A DNA stretch of 22,458 nucleotides from Planctomycetota bacterium (lineage in GTDB: Bacteria > Planctomycetota > UBA1135 > UBA2386): NCBI GenBank assembly GCA_016793305.1, contig JAEUHU010000478.1:1-22458 (forward strand), given 5' to 3'. Below the pieces are notes generated by a model, which worked only from the letters and a program-made list of their open reading frames with translations, was not told the origin of the DNA and searched no databases. Positions 1 through 7,736 of this stretch are shown piece by piece (within the stretch, counting starts at the first letter, position 1; the number at the start of each line of letters is the position of its first letter). Made by a program: the position numbers and the translations under genes.

Positions 1-776
1 AAGAGCGTCGAGCCACTGCCCGTCATGCGCACGGTGCGACACCCCAGCTCGACGACTCGCCGCCGGAGCTCGGCCAGTTCGGGCCGAACTCGCTCCGCCG
101 CGGACTCGAGGTCGTTGTGGAAAGCGTTGCGCACTGCAGGATCCCCGGTATCGGGAACCGTAATGCGCGGCACGGTAGCTGCCATGCTGTCCTGCTTCCA
201 GTGCGCCGCATGGGATTTGTAGACGTCGACGGTCGGACATCCGAACGGCGGCACCACCAGCACGAACCAACGATGCGGCTCTTCGGTAGGCGTCAGCTCG
301 TCGCCGATGCCGCGCCCCCACTGGCTGCCACCGCGCAGGAAGAACGGCACGTCGGCGCCCAGGCGCACGGCCAGGCGTGCCAGCGCCGCCTCGTCGCGTG
401 GTGAGCCGAGCAGCGTGTTGGCGAGCCGCAGTGCCGCCGCCGCGTCGCTGCTGCCACCGCCGAGCCCACCACCGTGCGGGATGCGCTTCACGAGCTCGGC
501 GCGAAAGCCGCCGCGGTAGCCAACGTCGTCGGCGAACGCCCGCAGCGCCCGGACCACCAGGTTGTCCGGTCCGCTCGGCACCACCAGCGCCGGATCGTCC
601 GCGCGCACGGTGAGCGCGACGCCGTCGGCGGCCAGCGCCACCGTCAGGTCGTCGTGCAGCGCGAGCGTGTGGAACAGCGTCTCGAGCAGGTGGTAGCCGT
701 CGGCGCGCCGCCCGACGATGCGCAGCACGAGGTTGAGCTTCGCGCGGGCCGGCAGCGACAGCGACGTTCCGTTCAT
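1..776 (-). CDS. ispE: 4-diphosphocytidyl-2-C-methyl-D-erythritol kinase (IspE), 3' end cut by window edge
   Basis: This GHMP-family kinase phosphorylates CDP-methylerythritol in the cytoplasmic MEP pathway for isoprenoid precursors. About 258 codons are visible, and the family is usually 280-300 residues, so only a short C-terminal piece lies outside the window. The N-terminus carries the ARAKLNLVL motif with Lys13. The ATP-binding glycine loop PHGGGLGGGSSDAAA is at residues 100-114. The catalytic-base region GADVPFF has Asp142, and the third GHMP motif, TGSGSTLF, lies at the window edge. The ATG start (774-776) overlaps the stop of the upstream folK-panC gene in an ATGA arrangement, so translation is probably coupled. 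Motif order and spacing match the E. coli enzyme as I remember it, and the call is secure. The IspE reading comes from both conserved catalytic residues and the MEP-specific N-terminus. Confidence 0.96.
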   Translation of the reverse strand, partial: MNGTSLSLPARAKLNLVLRIVGRRADGYHLLETLFHTLALHDDLTVALAADGVALTVRADDPALVVPSGPDNLVVRALRAFADDVGYRGGFRAELVKRIPHGGGLGGGSSDAAAALRLANTLLGSPRDEAALARLAVRLGADVPFFLRGGSQWGRGIGDELTPTEEPHRWFVLVVPPFGCPTVDVYKSHAAHWKQDSMAATVPRITVPDTGDPAVRNAFHNDLESAAERVRPELAELRRRVVELGCRTVRMTGSGSTL

Positions 777-2089
777 GCGCCAGGGAATCCAGGGGCCGCG
801 AGCCGCAGGTTGTCGAGCAGCCGGACCGGCCGCACGCCGTCGACGAAGCGCGCAGCGACCAGCATGCGCCCGTCGTCGATCGGGCCCGGCGGCAGCGGCA
901 GCAGGTCCGGTTCGCTGCGCAGCTCGAGGTAGTCGAGCGTCGCCCGCGGTTCGGTGGCCAGCACCGCGTGCGCGCGCGCCAGCAGGCGGTCGCGATCGCG
1001 TTCGCCGCGCGAGAACAGGTCGCGGGCGCTGCCGAGTGCCCTCGCGAGGATCGTGCTGGCGCGGCGATCGGCCGGGCCGAGGTAGACGTTGCGGCTCGAC
1101 ATCGCCAGGCCGTCGGGCTCGCGCACGATCGGGCACGGCACGATCTGCAGCGGGAAGCCGAGGTCCTTGGTCATCCGTGTGACCACGGCGAGCTGCTGCG
1201 CGTCCTTCTCGCCGAAGTAGGCCCGGTGCGGCCGGCTCAACGCGAACAGCCGCGCGACCACGGTGGCGACGCCGGCGAAGTGGCCCGGCCGCAGCGCGCC
1301 TTCCATGCCCTCGGCAGCGGCCCCGACGGCGACGTGGCTGCAGAACTGCGGGTCGTACATCTGCGCCACCGACGGCGCGAACACCGCGTCGACGCCGGCC
1401 GCCCGGCACACCGCGAGGTCGCCGGTCAGGTCGCGCGGATACGCAGCGAAGTCCTCGCCCGGGCCGAACTGCAGCGGGTTGACGAAGATCGTCGCGACCA
1501 CGCGGTCGCACTCGGCGCGCGCCAGCTCCATCAGGCTCTGGTGGCCGCGGTGCAGGCTGCCCATCGTCGGCACGAGGCCGATGCTGCAGCCACCGGCGAG
1601 CCAACGGCTGCACAGCGCCGCCAGTTCGAGCGGTGGTTCCACCACCACGGGCGCCGTGCGTTGCGGCAGACTCTCGGGATCGATCCCGAGTTCGCGCAGC
1701 GGCCGCCGCACGAAGTCGCGTTCGTGCCAGCGTGGATGCGGCAGCACCAGCTCGCGGGTGTCGAGCCAGACGTCGCCGAAGACCAGCAGGTCGAGGTCGA
1801 GCGGCCGCGGGTGGTTCTTCGCCGCCGGCAGCACGCGACCAGCTTGCCGTTCGAGCTGCTTGCACAGACCGAGCAACGCGGCCGGCTCCCAGCTGGTACG
1901 CAGCTCGGCGACGCCGTTCAGGAACGGGCCTTGCGCCGGGCCGGCGCCGACCAGGGTCGACTCGTGCAACGGCGACACCCGCACCACCTCGACGCCGGGC
2001 ACGGCTGCGAGCCGAGCGAGAGCGGTGTGCAGGTGGGCAGCACGATCGCCGACATTGCTGCCGAGCCCCAACAGGACGGTCGTGGTCAC
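773..2089 (-). CDS. folK-panC: Fused HPPK (FolK) - pantothenate synthetase (PanC) bifunctional protein
   Basis: A single uninterrupted 438-residue frame holds two complete enzymes. Residues 5-137 are 6-hydroxymethyl-7,8-dihydropterin pyrophosphokinase (folate synthesis): GLGSNVGDR near the N-terminus, FLNGVAELRT at 56-65, and the metal-binding signature PRPLDLDLL with Asp98 and Asp100. After a linker of roughly 12 residues, residues 149-436 are pantoate-beta-alanine ligase (pantothenate and CoA synthesis): VPTMGSLHRGH with the HxGH nucleotide motif at 180-183, FVNPLQFGPGEDF, RPGHFAGVATVVARLF, YFGEKDAQQL, and the KMSKS-like MSSRN at 330-334. Both halves are close to normal length and retain their catalytic residues. 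The start is GTG; no strong ribosome site precedes it. It lies 28 bases after pssA and overlaps ispE by four bases. folK and panC are neighbours in some bacteria such as E. coli, which may explain how a fusion arose. Confidence 0.95.
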   Translation of the reverse strand: MTTTVLLGLGSNVGDRAAHLHTALARLAAVPGVEVVRVSPLHESTLVGAGPAQGPFLNGVAELRTSWEPAALLGLCKQLERQAGRVLPAAKNHPRPLDLDLLVFGDVWLDTRELVLPHPRWHERDFVRRPLRELGIDPESLPQRTAPVVVEPPLELAALCSRWLAGGCSIGLVPTMGSLHRGHQSLMELARAECDRVVATIFVNPLQFGPGEDFAAYPRDLTGDLAVCRAAGVDAVFAPSVAQMYDPQFCSHVAVGAAAEGMEGALRPGHFAGVATVVARLFALSRPHRAYFGEKDAQQLAVVTRMTKDLGFPLQIVPCPIVREPDGLAMSSRNVYLGPADRRASTILARALGSARDLFSRGERDRDRLLARAHAVLATEPRATLDYLELRSEPDLLPLPPGPIDDGRMLVAARFVDGVRPVRLLDNLRLAAPGFPGA

Positions 2090-2117
2090 GGGATCCGGTG
2101 CGCGGTCGAGGCCTGGT

Positions 2118-3050
2118 TCAGTTGCGACTCGGTGAGGAGCGGACCGGCGTCTCCGGTTCGTCGTCGTCGTCGCGCTTCTGCGTCAACAAGCGCCACAGCC
2201 CGAGGCACAGCCCCCACACCAGGTAGCCGAGCACGCAGGTCGCCAGGGCCAGTTGCCACTCGACGGCGGCGACGATCAGCATCACCGCCAGCACGGCCAG
2301 GAACGGCAGGCTGTGCCGGCCGCGCAGCAGCGCGCTGAACGCGTGTGGGAACGGGATCCGGCTCACCATCAGCAGCCCCGTCACGACCAGCGCCACGGGC
2401 ATGCCGACGACGATCCAGTCGAAGCCGGCATCGCCGAGCAGTCGGTGGCTCAATTCGGCCGTCTTGTCGCCGCGCGTGCAGAACAGCGCCACCAGCGAGC
2501 AGATCACCGCCGCCGCGGCCGGCGACGGCAGGCCCTTGAACTCCCGGTGGTCCTCTTCGTCGGCGCCGGTCTCGACGTTGAAGCGGGCGAGCCGCAGGGC
2601 CGCACAGCAGGCGTAGACCGCCGCCGCGGCGAAGAACAGCTTCGGGTGCACCCAGAGCAGCTGGTTGCCGTCGGCCTGCGCGTGCCAGTCGACCAGCACC
2701 TTGGCGAGGAACGCCGGCGTCAGGCCAAACGTCACCATGTCGGCCATGCTGTCGAGCTGCGCGCCGAACGGCGTCGTCTGGCCGGTCATGCGCGCGACCC
2801 GGCCGTCGAGCGCGTCGAACACCATCGCCACGAACACCAGGATCGCCGCCGTTTCGAACATGCCGACCACCGCCGAGAACGGGGCCGCCGGTGCCGTCGT
2901 GCGCAGGGCGTCCGCGACCTTGGCCATCGCCAGGAAGCCGAAGAACAGGTTGCCGAGCGTGATCAGGCTCGGCAGCACCGGCACTTCCTTGAGCCGGCGC
3001 AGGCGGCTCGGCCGACGCACGGGCGGATCGTCCAGGCGGGTGACGTTCAT
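2118..3050 (-). CDS. pssA: CDP-diacylglycerol-serine O-phosphatidyltransferase (PssA)
   Basis: This integral membrane enzyme condenses CDP-diacylglycerol with serine to make phosphatidylserine, the precursor of phosphatidylethanolamine. The 310-residue protein has the complete CDP-alcohol phosphatidyltransferase motif from Asp79 to Asp104: DALDGRVAR, then G96, D100 and D104 at the family spacing. Hydrophobic segments lie around residues 28-44, 58-78, 137-151, 179-191, 212-229 and 248-288. The N-terminal LPSLITLGNLFFGFLAM stretch is typical of the PssA subgroup, which favours serine over other alcohol acceptors. The tail is charged (KRDDDDEPE). I chose the ATG at 3048-3050 because the family-like sequence begins there; the open frame continues upstream, but only over the divergent promoter region and rsmE in antisense. 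It is the first gene of the pssA, folK-panC, ispE unit. Confidence 0.93.
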   Translation of the reverse strand: MNVTRLDDPPVRRPSRLRRLKEVPVLPSLITLGNLFFGFLAMAKVADALRTTAPAAPFSAVVGMFETAAILVFVAMVFDALDGRVARMTGQTTPFGAQLDSMADMVTFGLTPAFLAKVLVDWHAQADGNQLLWVHPKLFFAAAAVYACCAALRLARFNVETGADEEDHREFKGLPSPAAAAVICSLVALFCTRGDKTAELSHRLLGDAGFDWIVVGMPVALVVTGLLMVSRIPFPHAFSALLRGRHSLPFLAVLAVMLIVAAVEWQLALATCVLGYLVWGLCLGLWRLLTQKRDDDDEPETPVRSSPSRN

Positions 3051-3061
3051 GCGGGCGTCGC

Positions 3062-3067
3062 ATCGTA
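3062..3067 (-). promoter_or_regulatory. Candidate -10 element (TACGAT) for the pssA-folK-panC-ispE unit
   Basis: On the minus strand TACGAT lies 11 bases before the pssA ATG. A start about 6-7 bases downstream would give a leader of only about five bases. No convincing -35 box is visible. It shares a 93-base divergent region with the rsmE promoter. Confidence 0.35.
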
Positions 3068-3131
3068 GGGCGGACCCGACGAAGCACCAGGGTGGAGCCC
3101 GCCCCATGCGTGCAGAGCCCCCCACGCGCCG

Positions 3132-3146
3132 TAGCATCCGCTGGTG
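3132..3146 (+). promoter_or_regulatory. Candidate leaderless promoter: TAGCAT, six bases, GTG of rsmE
   Basis: TAGCAT (3132-3137) fits a TANNNT -10 box and is followed by exactly six bases before the GTG start of rsmE, so the predicted transcript would begin at or next to the start codon. There is no Shine-Dalgarno sequence. The same geometry recurs at 11392, 17774 and, more weakly, 19737. Confidence 0.45.
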
Positions 3147-3887
3147 AACTTCCTGCTGCTGCACCCGGACGAACTGCGCACCGACGGTCGGGCCGTGCTG
3201 CGCGATCGCCGCGCCGACCACGTGCGCACGGTGCTGCGCGCCGAAGCCGGCCAGACGCTGCGCGCCGGCGTGGTCGGCGGTGGGCTCGGCACCGCGGTGG
3301 TGCTGGCGGTCGACGGCGAGCACGTCGAGGTCGCGCTGTCGCTCGGGGCGACCCCACCGACCCACGGCGACGTGCTGCTGCTGGCGGTGCCGCGCCCGAA
3401 GGTGCTGCTGCGCATGCTGGCCCACGCGGCGGCGCTGGGCTTCGCCGAGATCGTGCTGTTCCGCAGCTGGCGGGTCGAGAAGAGCCACCTGCACAGCACC
3501 GCGATGGACGCAACCGCGCAGCGCGAGCAACTGCTGCTCGGCCTCGAGCAGGCGGGCCGCACGGCGCTGCCGACGGTGCGGTTCTTCCCGCTGTTCAAGC
3601 CGATGGTCGAGGATGCGCTGCCGACGCTCGGCCTGCCCGCGCAGCGCTTCGTCGCGCATCCGACCGCCGCGATCGCGACCAGCGAACTGGCGCTGGCGCA
3701 GCAGCGACCGTTCGCGCTGGCACTCGGCCCCGACGGCGGCTTCCTGCCCTATGAGATCGAGCAGCTGGCGCACGCCGGCTTCGCACCGGTCTCCTGCGGC
3801 CCGAACCCGCTGCGCACCGAGACGGCGCTCGCGGTGCTGCACGGGCAACTGGACCTGCTGCGCGCGCGCGCTAGCGTGCTGCGGTGA
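3144..3887 (+). CDS. rsmE: 16S rRNA (uracil(1498)-N3)-methyltransferase (RsmE)
   Basis: RsmE is a SPOUT-class, SAM-dependent enzyme that methylates U1498 of 16S rRNA. The 247-residue length is normal for the family. The C-terminal knot signature is present: LALGPDGGFLPYEIEQL (LGPDGG at 194-199) and NPLRTETALAVLHGQL (LRTETA at 223-228). The central helix region keeps a version of the family EKS and EQAGR elements (RVEKSHLHSTAMD at 110-122, LEQAGR at 134-139), somewhat diverged. The N-terminal PUA-like part begins MNFLLLHPDEL. The start is GTG with no ribosome site, consistent with the leaderless promoter just upstream. The stop overlaps the next gene's start as GTGA, so the two are co-translated. 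Confidence 0.93.
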   Translation: MNFLLLHPDELRTDGRAVLRDRRADHVRTVLRAEAGQTLRAGVVGGGLGTAVVLAVDGEHVEVALSLGATPPTHGDVLLLAVPRPKVLLRMLAHAAALGFAEIVLFRSWRVEKSHLHSTAMDATAQREQLLLGLEQAGRTALPTVRFFPLFKPMVEDALPTLGLPAQRFVAHPTAAIATSELALAQQRPFALALGPDGGFLPYEIEQLAHAGFAPVSCGPNPLRTETALAVLHGQLDLLRARASVLR

Positions 3888-4882
3888 GCGCCCTCCAGGT
3901 CGGCATCTCTGGCTGCGACGAAGCCGCGCTGCGCACGCTCGCCGCCGTGGCCGGCCACGCCAACTGTGTGGTCGCCGCCCTGCACGATCCGGACCCCGTG
4001 CGCCTCGCCACCGCGCGCGGGCACGGCTCTGCGCCGATCGCCACCGAGGACTTCGCCCGCTTCCTCGCCAGCGGCGTCGACTTCGTGGTGCTGGGCGGTT
4101 CGCTGGCCGATCGTGCCGAACGGCTCGCCGCCGCCAACGCGCAAGCGGTGCCGTGCCTGCTGCGGGCCCCACTCGCCGCCGACGTCGCCACGGCCCAGGC
4201 GATGGCCGGTGGCAGCGAAGCGCTCGGCCTGCGCCTCGGGCTCGTCGTGCCGGGCCAGGACGATCCGCTGCTCGACCAGCTGCGTCGCATGGTCGCCGAC
4301 GATTGGCTCGGCGCGCTCGTCGCCGTGCAGGCGATCGCCGGCGACGACGCGTTGCTGCAGCGCCCACACGAGCCGCGCGTGCATCCGCTGCTCGAACGGG
4401 TGGCGCCACTGCTGCACCTGACCACGTGGCTGTGCGGCAAGCGGGCATTCGAGGTCACTGCGCAGGCGATCGCCGGCTACGGCGCCGAGGACGACTCGGT
4501 GGTCGCGACGGCCCGACTGCGGGGTGGTGCGCTCGCGACGTTCCACGGCAGCCACACGACACGGACGCACGCGATCGCGCTGCACGGCACCGACGGCGGC
4601 ATCCGCCTCGCCGGCGACCGGCTGTGGCTGCGTGGCAAGCGCCCCTATCGCGGCAGCGTGTTCGCCTACGACCACCCGGGCGACGAGATCGTGCTCGACC
4701 GCACCGAGCTGGCTGCGTCGCTCGCCGCGAACGCGCCCGGGCTCGAGCCACTCGGCCGCTTCGCGCGCTGGCTCGACGACACCGACGACTTCCCGTGCCC
4801 GGCCGAGCAGGCCCTCGACGACCTGCGCGTGATCGCCGCGATGCAGCATTCGCTCGGCAGCGGCGCGCGCGAACGGGTCTGA
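3884..4882 (+). CDS. Degenerate Gfo/Idh/MocA-family protein (oxidoreductase-like)
   Basis: The 332-residue protein has the overall plan of Gfo/Idh/MocA enzymes: an N-terminal Rossmann-like domain and a C-terminal beta-sheet domain containing GALATFHGSHTTRTHAIALHG, which matches the family's typical substrate/dimer domain. The hallmarks are eroded. The usual GxGxxG/A loop reads GISGCDEAAL (residues 7-16). The usual EKP motif with the catalytic lysine reads RAP (94-96, in LLRAPLAAD). Asp and His residues remain in LLHLTTWLCG around 175-185, a position that normally holds part of the active site. It may therefore bind a sugar or nucleotide without classical redox catalysis. It is coupled to rsmE through a GTGA overlap and starts with GTG. 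Family assignment is fairly sure; the biochemical role is not known. Confidence 0.75.
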   Translation: MSALQVGISGCDEAALRTLAAVAGHANCVVAALHDPDPVRLATARGHGSAPIATEDFARFLASGVDFVVLGGSLADRAERLAAANAQAVPCLLRAPLAADVATAQAMAGGSEALGLRLGLVVPGQDDPLLDQLRRMVADDWLGALVAVQAIAGDDALLQRPHEPRVHPLLERVAPLLHLTTWLCGKRAFEVTAQAIAGYGAEDDSVVATARLRGGALATFHGSHTTRTHAIALHGTDGGIRLAGDRLWLRGKRPYRGSVFAYDHPGDEIVLDRTELAASLAANAPGLEPLGRFARWLDDTDDFPCPAEQALDDLRVIAAMQHSLGSGARERV

Positions 4883-4985
4883 GCCGGGCGATCTTCGACC
4901 GCTGCCGAATGCCGGCGCGCTGCGTCCCCGCGGCGTGGCAGCCGGGCTACAGATTTTCCGACGGTTCGCGGCGTCGGCGGCGTCC

Positions 4986-4992
4986 AAGGGGA
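4986..4992 (+). promoter_or_regulatory. Ribosome binding site supporting the GTG at 4995
   Basis: AAGGGGA ends two bases before GTG 4995, a short but usable spacing. A TACAGAT element at 4948-4954 could be a -10 box. It would place transcription start downstream of the alternative GTG at 4935, so I prefer 4995. Confidence 0.4.
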
Positions 4993-4994
4993 CT

Positions 4995-6605
4995 GTGCCC
5001 ACACTCGCCATCACCGTTCCTCTGGTCGCAGCCCTGCTGGTCGTGGAAGCCGACCTGCGGGCGGTGCCGCTGCTGCCGCACCCTCTGCCCGGCGCCGTGG
5101 TCTGCCGCCACCAGGATCCCAACGCTCTCGGCATCGAGCACCGCATGCGCGCCCTTTACGACGCCCATCGCGCCGACGCCCAGTCGGCATCGACCAAAGC
5201 ACGGCTCGTGGCGTTCTGGACCGCGAACGACGCGGCGAATGCCGCGAACCCGGCGTATCTGCTCGAGAAGTCCACGATCCTCGGCTGGATGGACGAGGAC
5301 GACGAAGCGGCGCGCGTGTTCCGCCTGGTCCCCGACGCCGCCTTGGTGACACCGCACCAACTGCTCCAGCGCATCCGAGAGATCTTCGACGAAAGCCCCG
5401 AGCGAACCCTGCCCCTGGTGCTGCGCCTCACCAGGGCCGACGGCGACAAGGCGTCGGCGTGGCTCCACGAGAGCTACGCGCAACGCTGCGCGCCGCGGCC
5501 ACGCGACGGCTTGGACCCGATCACCGAACGCACGTGGCTGGCGAGCTTCGCCGCCCCCGAGTCAGAGGCTCGCCCGATGGTCCAAGGCCTGCTGACCTGG
5601 CTCGACGCCCTGTCCGGAGACGACACGCCGGAACACCTGCGGACCCTGCTGGCGCGCCCCATGGGCGACGATGCCGCACGCGGGCCACGCTACCGACTGT
5701 TGCTGCTCGAACGGGCGCTGCGTCACCACGCCCTGCGCGTAGAGGTTCGCACGTCCCTCGAGAGTCTCGTCGAAACCCTCGCGGCGGAACTGCGCCAGCT
5801 GGACAAGACCAGTTCGGCGTCGCAGCGAGCCCGCCTGCGCTACCACCTCGCCCACGCGTGCCACCTGTTCGCGAGCCGGTTCTGCGCCGACGATCGCGAG
5901 CGCAGGATCGAATGGTTGCAGCGCACGGCGCAGTGGGCCCCCGACGCAGCCGACCAAGAAGCGGCCCCGGCCCTGTTCTACGAACGCGTCTGCCTGGACG
6001 GTGCGCAGGACCACCGGAGCCTTTGCGCGACCGAACTGGGCCACCTGGGGCGGACCGACGAGGCCGTGCGGCTGTGGCTCGAACAGGTGCTGGTCTCACC
6101 CGACCGACTGCCCGAGGTGCGCCGCGAGATCCTACGGCTGGATGCGCGAGCGGACTTCGACGCGCTCCTGCACGCGCTCTTCGAGGAGCAGCTGCCGCTC
6201 GCCGACGACCTCGAGCTGGCGTCCCTCGACGGGAGCACGATCCGCCTCGGATCGTACCGCGGCCGTTGGCTGCTGCTCGACTTTTGGGGCACATGGTGTG
6301 CCCCCTGCCGGCGCGAACTGCCTCTGCTCGCGGCCTTGGACCACGACGTGCGCGCGCATGCCAGCGAGCGAGCTGCGGTGTTGACGGTCGCCTGCAACGA
6401 CACCGCCGCAACGTTGCGAACGTTCCTGGCCCGACACGGCTACGACTTCCCGGTCGTATTGGGCGACGACGCGGTGACGAACGCGTTCGCGGTGGCTGGT
6501 TATCCGACCAAGGTCCTGATCACGCCGACCGGCCGGTGGATGAAGCTCGCCTACGGCCGCGTCGACTGGAACGCCGTGGCTCGGCAACGGATGCGCCTGC
6601 CGTAG
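4995..6605 (+). CDS. Exported or anchored helical protein with C-terminal TlpA-like thioredoxin domain
   Basis: The 536-residue protein has a short hydrophobic N-terminus (residues 4-17) that could be a signal peptide or anchor. A long mostly helical region, about residues 45-395, resembles TPR-like or other helical repeats, with segments such as GHLGRTDEAVRLWLEQVL at 349-366. Residues about 404-536 form a TlpA/ResA-type thioredoxin domain: strand LLLDFWGTWCAPCRREL with the CAPC redox pair Cys435 and Cys438, and the cis-proline loop GYPTK with Pro504. Such domains reduce disulfides or cytochrome c haem-binding cysteines outside the cytoplasm. An alternative GTG at 4935 would add 20 poorly hydrophobic residues. 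It stands alone between the rsmE pair and the convergent sugar operon. Substrate unknown. A role in maturing c-type cytochromes such as the peroxidase at 13539 is only a guess. Confidence 0.85.
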   Translation: MPTLAITVPLVAALLVVEADLRAVPLLPHPLPGAVVCRHQDPNALGIEHRMRALYDAHRADAQSASTKARLVAFWTANDAANAANPAYLLEKSTILGWMDEDDEAARVFRLVPDAALVTPHQLLQRIREIFDESPERTLPLVLRLTRADGDKASAWLHESYAQRCAPRPRDGLDPITERTWLASFAAPESEARPMVQGLLTWLDALSGDDTPEHLRTLLARPMGDDAARGPRYRLLLLERALRHHALRVEVRTSLESLVETLAAELRQLDKTSSASQRARLRYHLAHACHLFASRFCADDRERRIEWLQRTAQWAPDAADQEAAPALFYERVCLDGAQDHRSLCATELGHLGRTDEAVRLWLEQVLVSPDRLPEVRREILRLDARADFDALLHALFEEQLPLADDLELASLDGSTIRLGSYRGRWLLLDFWGTWCAPCRRELPLLAALDHDVRAHASERAAVLTVACNDTAATLRTFLARHGYDFPVVLGDDAVTNAFAVAGYPTKVLITPTGRWMKLAYGRVDWNAVARQRMRLP

Positions 6606-6706
6606 CGGGAGCGGCCGCGGACGGTCAGGCCCTGGCCTACGTTCCGTTCGATGGCGTTCGCGGCGCGATTGGCGACGGGAGCACCTGCAGCCGCCGCGTC
6701 GCTGCT
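6606..6706. other. Convergent intergenic gap with weak hairpins
   Basis: This region separates the ends of two convergent genes. GCGACG (6672-6677) can pair with CGTCGC (6697-6702) across a 19-base loop, and GGTCA/TGGCC can pair around 6623-6637. Neither has a following T-run, so a bidirectional terminator is possible but unproven. Nothing else is seen here. Confidence 0.2.
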
Positions 6707-7717
6707 TCAGCGGTTGCCGTACTGCTGCTGGTAGTAGGCCTGGTAGGCGCCCGAGCGCACGCGCTCCCACCACGCCTTGTTCTGGATGTACCAGTCGACC
6801 GTCTGCCGCAGCCCGCTCTCGAACGTGTGCGCCGGCGTCCAGCCGAGCACCGCCCTGGCCTTGCTCGAGTCCATCGCGTAGCGGCGATCGTGACCCGGCC
6901 GGTCCTTCACGTAGGTGATCAGGTCCTCGCCCTTGCCGACGAGCCGCAGGATCTCCTTCACCACGAACAGGTTCTCGCGCTCGGCGTCGCCGCCGAAGTT
7001 GTAGACCTCGCCCGCCTTGCCGAGCTCCATCGCCTTCTTGATGCCGGCGCAGTGGTCGAGCACGTGGATCCAGTCGCGCACGTTCTTGCCGTCGCCGTAG
7101 ACCGGCAGCTTCTTGCCCTCGAGCGCGTTGGCGATCATCAGCGGGATCAGCTTCTCCGGGAACTGGTACGGCCCGTAGTTGTTCGAGCAACGCGTGATCA
7201 CGCAGTCCATGTGGTGCGTGTGCACCGCCGCCCGCACCATCAGGTCGCTGCCGGCCTTGCTCGACGAGTACGGCGAGTTCGGCTGGATCGGCGTCTCCTC
7301 GGTGAAGTAGCCCCACGCACCCAGCGAGCCGTAGACCTCGTCGGTGCTGACGTGCACGAAGCGCTGCGTCTTGTAGATGCGCGCCTTGTCGAGCAGCACC
7401 TGCGTGCCGATCACGTTGGTGCGCACGAACGCGGTCGCGTCGAGCACCGAACGGTCGACGTGGCTCTCGGCCGCGAAGTGCACGACGACGTCGGGCCGGT
7501 GCTCGGCGAACACCTTGTCCATCGCCGCCGCGTCGGCGATGTCGCCCTTGACGAACGTGTTGCGCGAGTGCTTCTCGACGTCGCGCAGGTTCTCGAGGTT
7601 GCCGGCGTAGGTCAGCGCGTCGACGTTGACCACCTCGTGGTCGCTGCCCAGCAGCAGCATGCGGACGAAGTTGGAACCGATGAACCCGGCTCCGCCGGTG
7701 ACGAGGATCTTGCTCAC
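6707..7717 (-). CDS. rfbB: dTDP-glucose 4,6-dehydratase (RfbB/RmlB)
   Basis: This NAD-dependent extended SDR enzyme converts dTDP-glucose to dTDP-4-keto-6-deoxyglucose, the second step towards dTDP-L-rhamnose. The 336-residue length is typical. TGGAGFIGSNF (7-17) binds NAD. STDEVYG (124-130) holds the catalytic Asp-Glu pair. YSSSK at 150-154 supplies the Tyr and Lys, and RCSNNYGPYQFPEKLIPL is the family hallmark. GTG start with a good ribosome site (GGAG at 7727-7730, nine bases upstream). It is the last gene of the five-gene operon, 19 bases after rfbD, and ends in the convergent gap facing the thioredoxin-domain gene. Confidence 0.97.
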   Translation of the reverse strand: MSKILVTGGAGFIGSNFVRMLLLGSDHEVVNVDALTYAGNLENLRDVEKHSRNTFVKGDIADAAAMDKVFAEHRPDVVVHFAAESHVDRSVLDATAFVRTNVIGTQVLLDKARIYKTQRFVHVSTDEVYGSLGAWGYFTEETPIQPNSPYSSSKAGSDLMVRAAVHTHHMDCVITRCSNNYGPYQFPEKLIPLMIANALEGKKLPVYGDGKNVRDWIHVLDHCAGIKKAMELGKAGEVYNFGGDAERENLFVVKEILRLVGKGEDLITYVKDRPGHDRRYAMDSSKARAVLGWTPAHTFESGLRQTVDWYIQNKAWWERVRSGAYQAYYQQQYGNR

Positions 7718-7736
7718 GATCGAAGACTCCGAAGGC

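Noticed and set aside
2118..4448. A longer protein with a 466-residue extension before PssA
   Set aside because: The extension is antisense to rsmE and the Gfo/Idh/MocA-family gene and has no recognisable domain; the PssA part begins at the ATG at 3048-3050.
6611..6618. GCGGCCGC palindrome
   Set aside because: An eight-base palindrome made only of G and C is expected by chance in this composition; nothing around it supports a regulatory site.
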